A stretch of DNA of 64,000 bases, from positions 1,472,001 through 1,536,000 of the forward strand of contig NZ_AP022870.1 of NCBI RefSeq assembly GCF_011764545.1. The letters run 5' to 3'. Positions 36,600 to 47,841 of this stretch are shown piece by piece. Both the position numbers and the translations under genes were made by a program. Each line of letters starts with the position of its first letter. Position 1 is the first letter of the stretch. The DNA comes from Phytohabitans flavus (GTDB taxonomy: Bacteria > Actinomycetota > Actinomycetes > Mycobacteriales > Micromonosporaceae). The notes under the pieces are model-generated. The model was not told the DNA's origin. It made no database searches and saw only the letters and a program-made list of their open reading frames with translations.

Positions 36600-39500
36600 A
36601 CGGCGACCTAAAGCGCGTGCTGGAACTCGTACAGGCGGGGGAGATCTCCCCGACCGAGGGCAATCGGCGGCTCGCCGCACTACGCGCCGAAAAGCCCGCG
36701 GAGCCGGTGGCCACGCCCGCGCCCGTGGCCACCAGCGGCCGCATCGCCGTCGTGGGCATGTCCTGCCGATTCAGCGGCGGTGCGTCGCCGGAGGAGCTCT
36801 GGCAATCGCTGGTGTCCGGTGCCTGTTCGGTGCGCGAGGTACCCGCCGACCGTTGGGACATCGGCCGCTACTACGATCCCGACCCGCACGCGCCGGGCCG
36901 GACCAACTCCCGTTGGGGCGGCTTCCTCGACGACGTCGACGCCTTCGACCCGCTGTTCTTCAATCTATCCGGGCGCGAGGCCCAGAGCATGGATCCACAG
37001 CAGCGGCTGTTCCTGGAGGGCTGCTGGACCGCGCTGGAGGACGCGGGATACGCCAGCGACGCGGTGTCAGCGACGAGTTGCGGGGTGTTCGCTGGCGCAC
37101 CCGCCAGCGACTATGCCAGCGAGTCCGAGCGATGCGGGGCGGACGCCGACGCCCGCGTGATGATGGGCAACGACACGGCGATCCTGGCCGCCCGGATCTC
37201 GTACCTGCTCAACCTGCGCGGGCCGAGCGTCGCGCTGAACACAGCCTGCTCGTCCTCGCTCGTCGCCGTCCACCTGGCCAGCCAGGCCATTGAGTCCGGT
37301 CAGTGCGAGATGGCTCTGGCCGGGGCGTGTGCCTGTTCGTCGGGCCCGGCTTCTACCTCTCGGCGAGCAAGGCCGGCATGCTGTCGCCGACCGGGCGATG
37401 CCACGCCTTCGACAGCCGCGCGGACGGCTTCGTACCGGGGGAGGGCGTGGGCGTCGTGGTCCTCAAGGACCTTGCCGCGGCGCTGCGCGACGGCGACCGG
37501 ATCCGCGGCGTTTTGCTCGGCGTGGGCACCAACCAGGACGGTAAGACCAATGGCCTGACCGCACCCAGCTCCCGGTCGCAGACCGCGCTGCAACTGTCTG
37601 TGTACCAGCGGGCCGGCATCAGTCCCGAATCCATCTCGCTCGTGGAGGCGCATGGCACCGGTACCACGCTCGGCGACCCCATCGAGGTCGAGGCGCTGAC
37701 CCGCTCGTTTCGCGCGTACACCGATCGGACCGGCTTCTGCGCCATCGGATCGGTGAAAAGCAACATCGGCCACACCGGCCAGGCAGCCGGTGTGGCCGGC
37801 CTCATCAAGTGTCTGCTCGCCCTGGAACACGGGATGCTTCCGCCGACGCTGCACTTCGAGCGGGAAAACGAGCGGATCGGTTTCGCCGCCACGCCCTTCT
37901 ACCCGGTGACCGAGCCAACGGCATGGTCGCGATTGGACGGGGCACCGCGCCGGGCGGCGGTCAGCTCCTACGGCTACAGCGGCACCAACGCGCATCTTGT
38001 GGTCGAGGAGCCGCCGGAACGCCCGTGGACCGCGCCGAAAACTGAGCCGCAGCTGGTGCTGGTCTCGGCGCGTACCGGTGAAGCACTGGCGCGGCGCCTC
38101 GCGGACCTGGAGTCCTGGTTGGACAGTGACGCTGGGCGGCACCCGCTGGAGGCGGTGGCGTACACGCTGCACGCGGGACGGCTGCACTTCGAAAAGCGGG
38201 CCGCGTTCGTCGCCGCCGACGCCGCCGAGCTGCGCGCCGCGATCGCTGCCCGCCGCGCCGGGGCGGCCGGCGGCGACGGACCGGCGGGCGACCGCCAGCG
38301 GCTGGCCGAGGAACTGCGCCGCGAACTCCCGGCGGCGGTGCGCGGACCGGAACGGCGGGTAGCGCTGGAGCAGGCCGCCGCGGCGTACGAGCAAGGCGCG
38401 CCGGTGCCGGTGGACGCGCTGTACCCGGACGGCGGACGGCGCGTCGGGCTGCCCACGTACCCGTTCGCCCGGGAGCGCTATTGGCACGACACACGTGACA
38501 AGTTGGCGACGCCGGCGGCCGGGCTCACACTGGAGCACCTGCCGCACGGCGACGGGCCCCGTTTCCGGTACCGCCCGGCGGTTACCGATTTCGTGGTGGC
38601 CGATCACCTTGTCGACGGCGAACCGGTGCTCGCCGCGGCCGCCGCGCTGGAGCTGGCCCGGGCCGCCGGCAGCCGCGCCGGTTTCCTCGTGCGCGCCATC
38701 GAGGAAGTCACCTGGCACCACCGCATCGCGGGGCTCGCCGATGAGGGCCTGGAGGTCCGCCTCGCTCCCGGTGACGGCGGCTTGTCGTTCGAGATCAGCC
38801 ACGGCGGCGGCTCGCGGCCGGGTGTCACCGGGCGGCTCACGACCGTCCCGGAAGATGCCGCGCGAGCGGTCGATCTGGCCGCGGTACGGCGGCGGAGCAA
38901 CCGGGTGCTGTCCGGTGCCGAGTGCTACCGGCGCTTCCAGGACCTCGGGCTGACCCACGGCTCAGGCTTCCGGGTGGTCCGCGAGCTGCGCACCGACGGC
39001 GAACAGGTGCTCGCCGAGCTGACCCTGCCGCCCGAGCTGACCGCCGGGCTGCCGGGCTTCGGGCTGCACCCCGCGCTGCTGGATGGCGCGCTGCAGGCGA
39101 TGGTCGCGCTGGCGCCGGGAGCCGGCGCGGGTGGACTGCGGGTACCGTACGCGCTCGAGCGCCTGGCCGTGCACGCACCGCTGCCGCCGGCCTGTTACGC
39201 GCACGTGGTACCGCGCGGCGAGGCGACACTGGACATCGCGGTGACCGACGAGTCCGGCGCGGTCCTGGTGTCGCTGTACGGCTTGACCGTCGCCGAACTC
39301 GGCGTGCGGGCCGGGCCAGGCGGCGCAGGCGTCCGGCCGTACGAGGCGGTGTGGCGGGAGGTGGTCGGCGGCGGGAGCGAGCGCACGGAAGGCGGCGCCA
39401 CCCTCGTGTGTGACCTCGGCCCGGAACACGCGGACCGGCTGCGCACCGAGTACCCGGGCCACACCGTCGTCCACGCCGCGCCCGGTGCGGCGTTCCGCGC

Positions 39501-42500
39501 GACCGGGGAGCACAGCTACGAGCTGCGGCCGGACTCGGCCGAGGACTTCGGCCGGCTGCTGGCCGCGCTCGAACCCCCGCGAAGGCCGGACCGGGTGCTC
39601 GTACTCTGGCCGCTGCACGACCGCCAGGGCCTCGACGGCACACCCGACCTGAGCCGGAGCTTCCACACCGCGCTCGCGCTGTGCCAGGCGCTCAGCGGCC
39701 GTCCCGGCGGGCCGGTAGCGATCCGCGTCGCCCACCCGGTCGACGGGGACGCGGCAGCGCCGCACCTGGCCGCGCTCGGCGCACTGGCCCGGACGGTCCG
39801 GCTGGAAGACCCTGAGCTACGGGTGCAGTGCGTGGGGGTGCCGTGCTGGCCGGACGGTTCGGCCCGCCTCGACCTGGCCTGGGACCTGCTGCTGGGCCGC
39901 TCCGATCCGGCGGACGAACCCGAGTTCCGGGTCCGCCCGGACGGCGCGGTGTTGCGGCGCGAGCTGCGTGAGCTGCCGCCGCTCGACCGCCTCGAACCGC
40001 TCCCCGCAGGTCCAGGCGCGACCTGCCTGATCACCGGCGGAGCCGGTTTCATCGGCCGGAAACTGGCGCGGCACCTGGCGTCCGGGGGCGCGAACGTCGC
40101 CCTGGTGGGCAGGTCGGCGATACCCGAGTCCGAAGTGGACAGGCTCGGCGCCGCCGGCGGCCTGGTCGTCTACCACCGGGCCGACGTCGCGGACGCCAGC
40201 GCGATGGCGTCCGTCCTCGACGAGGTACGCCGTGAGCTCGGACCGCTGACCGGCGTCATCCACGCCGCCGGTGTGGTGCGCGACAGCCTCTTCGTGAACA
40301 AGACGCACGAGACGGTACGCGACGTATTGCGATCCAAAGTGGACGGCGCGCTGGTGCTCGACAGGCTGACCCGCGCCGACCCGCTGGCTTTCATGGTGTT
40401 CTTCTCTTCGCTTGTGCCTGCCGTGGGAAACATCGGGCAGGCCGACTACGCGTACGCCAACGCTTTCCTGGACGAGTTCGCCGTGGCGCGCGAGCGGCTG
40501 CGGGCCGTGGGCGGCCGGCACGGGCGGACGGTATCCGTGGCCTGGCCGGCGTGGGCGGGCGGTGGCATGGGCGCCCGGGGCACGCATCCGGACCGGAACG
40601 TGCCCACAGTGGACGCCGAGGAAGGGCTGGCCGCCTTAGGAGTCGCGTTCCGCGCCGGCTCGCCCTACGTCGCGCTCATGAAGGGTGACCCAGTCGAGAT
40701 TCGGGCGGCACTGAATCGCCCGCCCGCCCCAGTCGAGGCGCCGGCGGCGAGCGCCGCACCAGCCGCCCCCGACTTGCGCACAGCCGCCGAGTCAATGCTC
40801 GCCGAGGTGCTTGCCGAGGAGTTGCGGGTACCGGCCGACCGTATCGATCCGGAATCGGCGTTCGAGCAGTTCGGCATCGACTCCATCATGGTGATGCGGC
40901 TGTCCCAGCGACTGGAACGCGAGTTCGGGACGCTGCCCAAGACGCTGTTCTACCGGTACGGCACGCTGCGCGAGCTCGCCGGGTACTTCGCCGAGCGGCA
41001 CCCCGCGACCGTCGAGAGCAGGATCGCGACACCACTGGGCAAGGTCGTGGCGGCGGTGCACGAGGCGTCCGCGGTCGCCATGGAGCCGAGCCCTCCGTTG
41101 CCCGCCGGTGACATCGCCGTCATCGGGGTCAGCGGCCGGTACCCGATGGCCGATCACCTGGACGACTTCTGGAGCAACCTGCTGGCCGGCCGCGACTGCG
41201 TCACCGAGATCCCCCCAGAGCGCTGGCCGTTGGCCGGGTTCTTCGACCCCACCGGGGACCAGGCCGCAGCTACGCGAAATGGGGCGGTTTCCTCACCGAC
41301 GTCGACAAGTTCGATCCGCTCTTCTTCAACATCTCGCCGAAGGAAGCCGGCATGATGGATCCGCAGGAGCGGATCTTCCTGGAGACGGTCTGGCACGTCC
41401 TTGAGTCGGCCGGGTACACCAGGGCGCAGCTGCGCGAGGGAACCACTGGTGTCTTCGTTGGCGTGATGTACGGCGAGTACGCGCTGCTCGGCCAAGCCAC
41501 CGACGGGCGGATGGCGGTGTCCTCACACGCGTCGATCGCCAACCGGGTGTCGTACTTCTTCGACCTTCGCGGCCCGAGCATCGCGCTGGACACCATGTGC
41601 TCGTCCTCGCTCACCGCGATCCATCTGGCGTGCGAAAGCCTGCGCCGCGGCGAGTGCGACACCGCGGTCGCCGGCGGCGTCAACCTGAGCCTGCATCCGA
41701 ACAAGTACCTGCAACTGAGCCTCGGCCGGTTCGCGTCGACCGACGGCAAGTGCCGCAGCTTCGGCGCGGACGGTGATGGGTACGTGCCGGGCGAAGGCGT
41801 GGGGGCGCTACTGCTCAAGCCGCTGCCCGCCGCCCTGGCCGACGGGGACACTGTGCACGCGGTCATTCGCGGCACCGCGGTAAACCACGGCGGCAAGACC
41901 AACGGGTACACGGTGCCCAATCCCCGCGCGCAGACCGCGGCCGTCGTAACGGCACTGCGGATGGCCCGGGTGAAGCCGGCCGAGGTGGGCTACATCGAGG
42001 CGCACGGCACCGGTACACCGCTTGGTGACCCGATCGAGCTCGCCGCGCTCACCGAGGCGTTCCACGAGCTCGGTGCCGCGCCCGACGACCCGGTAACCAT
42101 CCCCATCGGTTCGGTCAAGTCCGCGATCGGCCACCTCGAATCCGCCGCCGGGGTCGCCGCGGTCACCAAGGTGATCCTGCAGATGCGCCACGGCACGCTC
42201 GCCCCGTCGCTGCACGCCGACCGGCTCAACCCGAACGTCGACTTCACCGGTTCGCCGTTCCGGGTACAGCGCGAGGTCGTGGCCTGGCCGCCGCGCGGCG
42301 ACCGGCCCGCCCGCCGGATCGCGGGGGTGAGCTCGTTCGGCGCCGGGGGCGCCAACGCTCATGTGGTGCTGGCCGACCACCCCCAGCCGCCCCGGGAAGA
42401 CCTGCCAGACGGAACCCAGGTCCTCGTACTGTCCGCAAAATCAACCGATCGCCTTGTCGCGCTCGCGCGAGAACTGGCCAGCTTCCTCGAACGGCGCACC

Positions 42501-45500
42501 GCCCCGCCGTCGCCGTCGCTCGCCGAGATGGTCACCGAGGGACTGCTCGGCATGGTCCGGGACATCCTTGGGCTGCACCAGAACGACGTAGGCCCCACCG
42601 ACCCGCTCAGCGAGTGCGGACTGGACCACACCACCCGGGTCCGCCTGGGAACGGTCGTCGCGCAGGCTTACGGAACGCCCTCGGACGAACTGCCCGCCGC
42701 CCTGGACACGGTAGCGGCTCTGGCAGAGCACCTCCTGGAAAGCCAGGGCGAACGGCTGCGCGACTCCTTCCCCCACGCGGCCTGGGCGGCATCGGCGGAC
42801 CTCGACGTTCCAGCTCTTGCTGACATCGCCTACACGCTTCAGGTGGGCCGTGAGGTGATGCCGGAACGGCTGGCGGTCGTGGCGTCCAACCTGGCGCAGG
42901 CGGCGTCCCGGCTCCGGGCTTTCGCGGCGGGCACCGCCGCCGTGGGTGTCTTTGGCGCCCGGCCCGGCGAGGACGCGGAGCCGGACGTGGACGGTTCGCA
43001 ACTCGACCCGGAAAGCGCCGCGCGGAGCTGGGTACGCGGCGCCGCGATCGACTGGCCGGCGTTCCACCGGGGGCGCGCTCGCCGGCGAGTACCGCTGGTC
43101 GGCTACCCGTTCGCCCGCGAGCGGCATTGGATTGACCAGATCCCGCCGGCGGCCGCGCCCGCCGCGCGAGAGGACAGGGAGGATCACATGAACCCAGCGT
43201 CGGAGGCGCGGGCACCGCAGACCTCCAGTGAGCACGACCCGCGGCCGGCGCCGGCCGGGCCGGGTCTTCGCGCCTCGATCCTGCGCGAGCTGATCGCGAT
43301 GACCGCGGACGTGAGCGGGCTGGACGCGGACCGCATCGACGAGACGACGGGGCTCGGGGAGTACGGCCTGGAATCGGTGGCGCTCAAGCAACTCGCCGAC
43401 CGGATCGGCGAACGGTTCGACGCGGCGCTGTCCCCGACCCTGTTCTACGAACGGCGGGGCCTCGGCGGAGTGGCCGACTGGCTGGTCGAGGAGTACGGAC
43501 AGCGCCTGACGGTTTCCGAAGAGACCACGCATCCAACCGTTGTGGACAAAGCGCTCGTCGCCGTCGCCGAGTCGGCCGCAGACGTGATATCCGCCCCGGA
43601 CGCCGAGCCGATCGCCGTCATCGGGATGAGCGGCCGCTTCCCGGGCTCGCCCGACCTGGACCGCTACTGGGACAACCTCGCGGCCGGTCGCGACCTGGTG
43701 ACCGAGGTGCCCGCCCACCGGTGGGACTGGCGTTCCCTGTGCGAAAACATCCCGAGGATCAGCAGGGCCGGTACCGATGGGGCGGCTTCATCGACGACGT
43801 CGACAAGTTCGACCCGCTCTTCTTCGGCATCTCCCCGGCCGAGGCCGAGATGATGGATCCGCAGCAGCGGGTCCTCCTGGAAACGGTGTGGGCCGCCATC
43901 GAGGACTCCGGATACCGGCCGTCCCAGCTCGCCGGCCGGGACGTCGGCCTGTTCGCCGGCGTGCAGTTCAGCGACTACCAGCACCTGCTGCACGAGGCCG
44001 GTGTGCTCAACGCGCAGGTCGGGCTCGGTAACGAACACTCCATTGTGGTCAACCGCATCTCGTACCTGCTCGACCTACGCGGGCCTAGCGAGCCGGTGAA
44101 CACCGCGTGCTCCAGCTCGCTCGTCGCGGTGCACCGCGCGGTGCAGTCGATCCGCAACGGCGAGAGCAGCATGGCGATCGCCGGCGGGATCGCCCTCAAC
44201 CTCGCGCCCTTCTCCACCGTCGCCGCCGCGATGATGGGACTGCTCTCGCCACAGGGCCGCTGCCGGACGCTCGACCGCGGCGCGGACGGGTACGTCAAAG
44301 GCGAGGGCGTCGGCGTGGTGGTGCTCAAAACCCTAAGCCAGGCCGTAGCCGACGGCGACACCATCTACGCCGTCATCCGCGGTACCTCGGTCAACCACGG
44401 CGGCCGGGCCGCGTCCATCACGGCGCCGAGCACCGCGGCCCAGGCGGCACTGCTGCGCGAGGCGGTCGAAGAGGCCGGAGTCGGACCCGAGTCCATCGGG
44501 TACCTGGAGCTGCACGGCACCGGCACCGAGCTCGGCGACCCGGTGGAAATCAACGGCATCAAGTCCGCCTTCCGCCAGCTCGCCGGGTCTCGGGGCAGCC
44601 GGCTACCGGCCGAGCCCTACTGCGGGGTGGGTTCGGTGAAGACGAACATCGGGCACCTGGAGCCCGCCTCCGGCATCGCCGGCCTGATCAAGGTGATCCT
44701 GTCCATGCGGCACGCGACCCTCCCCGGGCTGGTGCACCTCGACGAGATGAACCCGTACGTCGACCTGCGGGACAGCCCGTTCTACCCGGTCCGGGAGGCC
44801 GTGCCCTGGCAGCGGCTCACCAGCCCCGACGGGCGAACGCTGCCACGGCGGGCCGGGGTCAGCTCGTTCGGCTTCGGAGGCGTCAACGCACACGTGTTTC
44901 TCGAGGAGTACCCCGCGGGCGCGCCGGCGCCGGCCGCACCGTCACGCGACCGGGTGTACCTATTTTCCGCGAAGACACCGGCCGCGCTGGACAGCGCACT
45001 CGACCGGTTCCTTGAGTGGCTGGACCGTTGGGGAGCGGTGCGGCGCCGGCACCGAATGTGGACGACATCGAGTTCACCCTGCGCGAGGGCAGGGAAGAGT
45101 TCGCCGAGCGGCTGGCGGTCGTGGCGGCCAGCCTGTCCGAGCTGGACAGCCGGCTGCGGGCCGTCCGGCGCGCCGAGGACCATCCCGATGTCCACCGTGG
45201 ACACGCCAGGACGGCTGGAACCGGAACCCCACTCACAGGTGCGCCGAACCAGCTCGCGGCCGCGTGGGTGGCCGGTCAGCCGGTGCAGTGGCCCAGCGCG
45301 GAGCAGGTCCGGACGCCCTGCCGGATGTCGCTGCCCAGCTACGCCTTCGACCGCACCAGGTACTGGTTCACCGCGCCGGAGCGCCGGGTCGCGCAGGGCG
45401 ACGTCGGCGGCGAGGAGACACTCACCGGCGAGCCATACATCCGCGCCGTGCTGCGCGACATCCTGCTGGACAGGCTCAAGCTGACCGAGGACGTCTTCGA

Positions 45501-47718
45501 CGAGAACCAGCCGCTGCAGGACTTCGGCGTGGACTCGATCCTCGGCGCGCTTATCGTCCAGGTGGTTCAGGAGGAGTTCGAGATCCAGATGCCGGTCACC
45601 GCGCTCATCGAGTACCCGACGTTGCGTAGCCTGTCCGGCTACATCCACAGCGAGTACTTTCAGGGGCGCGAGCCGGCCTCCGGCAGCGCAGCGCGCCGCA
45701 AGGACCGCGGCCGCGGCGACGCGGACCGGCTACCGCCCGAGCTGATCCCAGTCAACGTCAGCGGTACCCGGCAGCCGTCGTTCTGGGTGCACGGCGCCGC
45801 CGGCTACTCGGCCTGGTTCCAGAACCTCTCCCAGGTCCTGGGGCCGGAGTATCCGGTCTACGCGTTCCAGGCCAGAGGCACCGACGGGCATTCGATGCCG
45901 CACACGTTGGACGAGATGGTCGACCACTACGTGGACTGCATCCGCCGGGTGCAGCCGACCGGGCCCTACGTCATCGGCGGATACTCCTTCGGCGGTATCC
46001 CGGCAATGGAGATCGCCCGGCGCCTGCAGGAACAGGGCGAGACGATCCGCCACCTCATCATGTTCGACACCTACCCGGCGGCCCAGGAGGTGTTCGACCG
46101 TCACTTCGGCGGGTACGACGACGGGTTCCTCCAGTTCTACCTCGCAAACTACTTCCTTAAGCTGGACGAGAACCCGGAGTTGGCCATCCGGCCGGACGAC
46201 GTATCGCACCTGCCACCCAACCTGCGGCTGGTGGAGATGGCCCGGCTGGCCAAGGAGCGCAGCGGCAAGCTGCTCGATGTCGAGGACGTCTACCGGTACC
46301 TGCGCGGCGGGCTGGAGTGCTCCGCGCACGCCGAGGGCATCTACCAGATCTACAAGATGCGTCCGTACGACGCCTCCGATGTGCTTTTCCTCCGTGCCCT
46401 GGACGGTTTCACCGGCCGCTCCAGCCAGATGTACTGGCGGGCCCAGAACATCCTCGAAGGGTACGACTACGTGCGCCCGTGGCAGGACATCGTGGCCGGC
46501 GAGGTGAAGGTCGTGGAACTGGACAACGACCACCTCAGCCTGCTGGAGGAGCCGACTCTGAGCATCGCGGCCAAGCACATCGAGTCGGTGCTGCGCGATC
46601 CGCCGCCGCTGGACGCCGACCGTTACGGCGACTTCCTCACGTCGTTCGCCGCGCTCACCGAGTTCGGCGGGCGGCTGCTCGCCGACCGGTTCCGCACGGC
46701 TGGAGTCCTGCCGGCGGACACGTCGACAGTCCCGGTGTCTCAGGCGCGCACCCGGCTGGCCGTGCAGGACCGGTACGACCGGCTCTTCCGCGCCTCGCTC
46801 GACATCCTGGTGCGCGACGGTTACCTGCGCCGCGTCGACGACGACCTCGGCGCGACGGAGAAGCTTCTCGTAGCCGGCTTCGACAGCGAGGACGAGGTGG
46901 CGCGACGAGCGGCGGAACTTGTCGCCGCTCACCCTGAGATCGGCGACTACGTGCCGCTGCTCGTCACATGCCAGGCGGCCGTGCTGGAGGTGATGCGGGG
47001 CGACAGGGAAGCCACTGAAGTCATCTTTCCAGGCGGCTCGATGGAGCTGGTCGCGGAACTGTACAAGGGCAACATCCAGACCGAGTACTACAACCGGCTG
47101 GTGGCCGAACAGGTGTGGGAGCATGTGCGCCACTTCACGCGGCGGTTCCCGCTGTCCACCGCCCAGGTCTTCGAGGTCGGTGCGGGTACCGGCGGTACAA
47201 GCGCGTACGTGCTGGAAGCGCTCGCCCCGAACGTGAACCGGATTAGGTACTTCTACACCGACATCGGCGCGGCCTTCGTACAGGCGGCCAGATCGCAGTT
47301 CGCCACCCAATACCCGTTCACTGAATTCACCCCATACGACATCGAGCGTGCGCCGGCAGCGCAGGGTTTCGAACCGCACTCGATGGACGTCGTCGTAGCC
47401 AGCAACGTGCTGCATACCACGCGTCGCATGCGGGTGACCCTCGACCAATGCCGGGCGCTGCTCAAGCCAGGTGGCATCGTCGTCATCAACGAGCTCAGCC
47501 AGCGGCTCGACTACAACACCCTCACCTTCGGACTCACCCCAGGGTGGTGGCTGTACGAGGACGAGGATGTCCGGATCGACGGTTCCCCGCTTCTCTCCAC
47601 TCAACAGTGGCGGGCGTCGCTGCGTACGGCTGGCTTCGACGACGCCGAGTTCCACGGGCTCGCCGGGGTTCCGGACGACGAGCACGCGCAATGCACCATC
47701 GTGGCACGCGCGGTATGA
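36596..47718 (+). CDS. Trans-AT polyketide synthase C, terminal (modules 8-10, TE and C-terminal methyltransferase; four frameshifts)
   Basis: Repaired length is 3708 residues. Domain order: docking helix (about 1-35, MNGDLKRVLELVQAGEIS), KS8-DH-KR-ACP, KS9-[dead ACP]-ACP, KS10-ACP-TE-cMT. All three KSs keep Cys-His-His. TE Ser is codon 45985 (GGYSFGG), with DNDHLSL supplying the His. The last about 360 residues are a full methyltransferase of the PKS C-methylation family, placed after the TE, which is unusual. The ATG at 36596 overlaps the upstream stop (ATGA). Missing bases: G run 37322-37325, G or C at 41254-41260, C run 43751-43753, G run 45030-45033; all lie inside KS domains or KS flanks that resume in the next frame. 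A TTA codon occurs at 40636. The gene ends the operon; a hairpin follows four bases after the stop. Confidence 0.92.
36730..41000 (+). other. Module 8: KS8-DH-KR-ACP
   Basis: KS8 Cys codon is 37247 (NTACSSS). DH motif is HLVDGEPVLA, with Ala for the terminal Pro; DGALQ is intact. KR cofactor loop is GGAGFIG, and Ser and Tyr are present (FFSSLV, ADYAYAN). ACP has FGIDSIMVM. Loss of the motif Pro is reported in some double-bond-shifting DH domains, but those usually also lose the Asp, which is present here. Predicted: hydroxy or unsaturated extension. Confidence 0.73.
41105..43500 (+). other. Module 9: KS9-[dead ACP]-ACP
   Basis: KS9 Cys codon is 41598 (DTMCSSS). The ACP-like insert (about 42520-42740) reads CGLDHTT, with His replacing the carrier Ser. 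No reductive domains follow. The working ACP (YGLESVAL) is preceded by GGGAGG at 43177-43182 and an in-frame ATG at 43188. Layout matches module 6 closely, suggesting duplication. Predicted: beta-keto extension. Confidence 0.75.
43600..47718 (+). other. Module 10 and release: KS10-ACP-TE-cMT
   Basis: KS10 Cys codon is 44108 (NTACSSS), with LHGTGT and NIGHLEPASG. ACP has FGVDSIL. TE (about 45740-46620) carries GYSFGG. The cMT (about 46640-47715) has FEVGAGTGGTS and GWW, as in the two internal cMTs. No KR or DH. With module 9 this gives two successive unreduced extensions before release. Confidence 0.78.
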
Positions 47719-47721
47719 CGG

Positions 47722-47768
47722 CCCCTATTCGCTAGGGGATCTACGGGTTAGCACATCGAAGCTAGGGG
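47722..47768. promoter_or_regulatory. Dyad and direct repeat GCTAGGGG upstream of the LuxR-type gene
   Basis: CCCCTA (47722-47727), a five-base loop, and TAGGGG (47733-47738) form a perfect dyad four bases after the PKS C stop. GCTAGGGG then occurs at 47731-47738 and again at 47761-47768, exactly 30 bases apart. The same octamer, inverted, lies upstream of the PPTase gene (49687-49694). There is no T run, so an operator fits better than a terminator. Confidence 0.45.
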
Positions 47769-47841
47769 GTGATACGGGAAAGCCTCGACTTGGCCGGCGG
47801 CTACCGTTCCAGGCAGGACAGCGCGCCTACTTGGGGGAACG

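Noticed and set aside
5146..47718. Many long open frames on the minus strand opposite the PKS genes (for example 7225-9570)
   Set aside because: They mirror the high third-position GC of the plus-strand PKS frames, have low-complexity Arg/Gly/His-rich translations and match no family.
47722..47738. Rho-independent terminator after PKS C
   Set aside because: The stem is only 6 bp, no T tract follows, and half of it recurs as a direct repeat in the same gap and before the PPTase, which fits an operator better.
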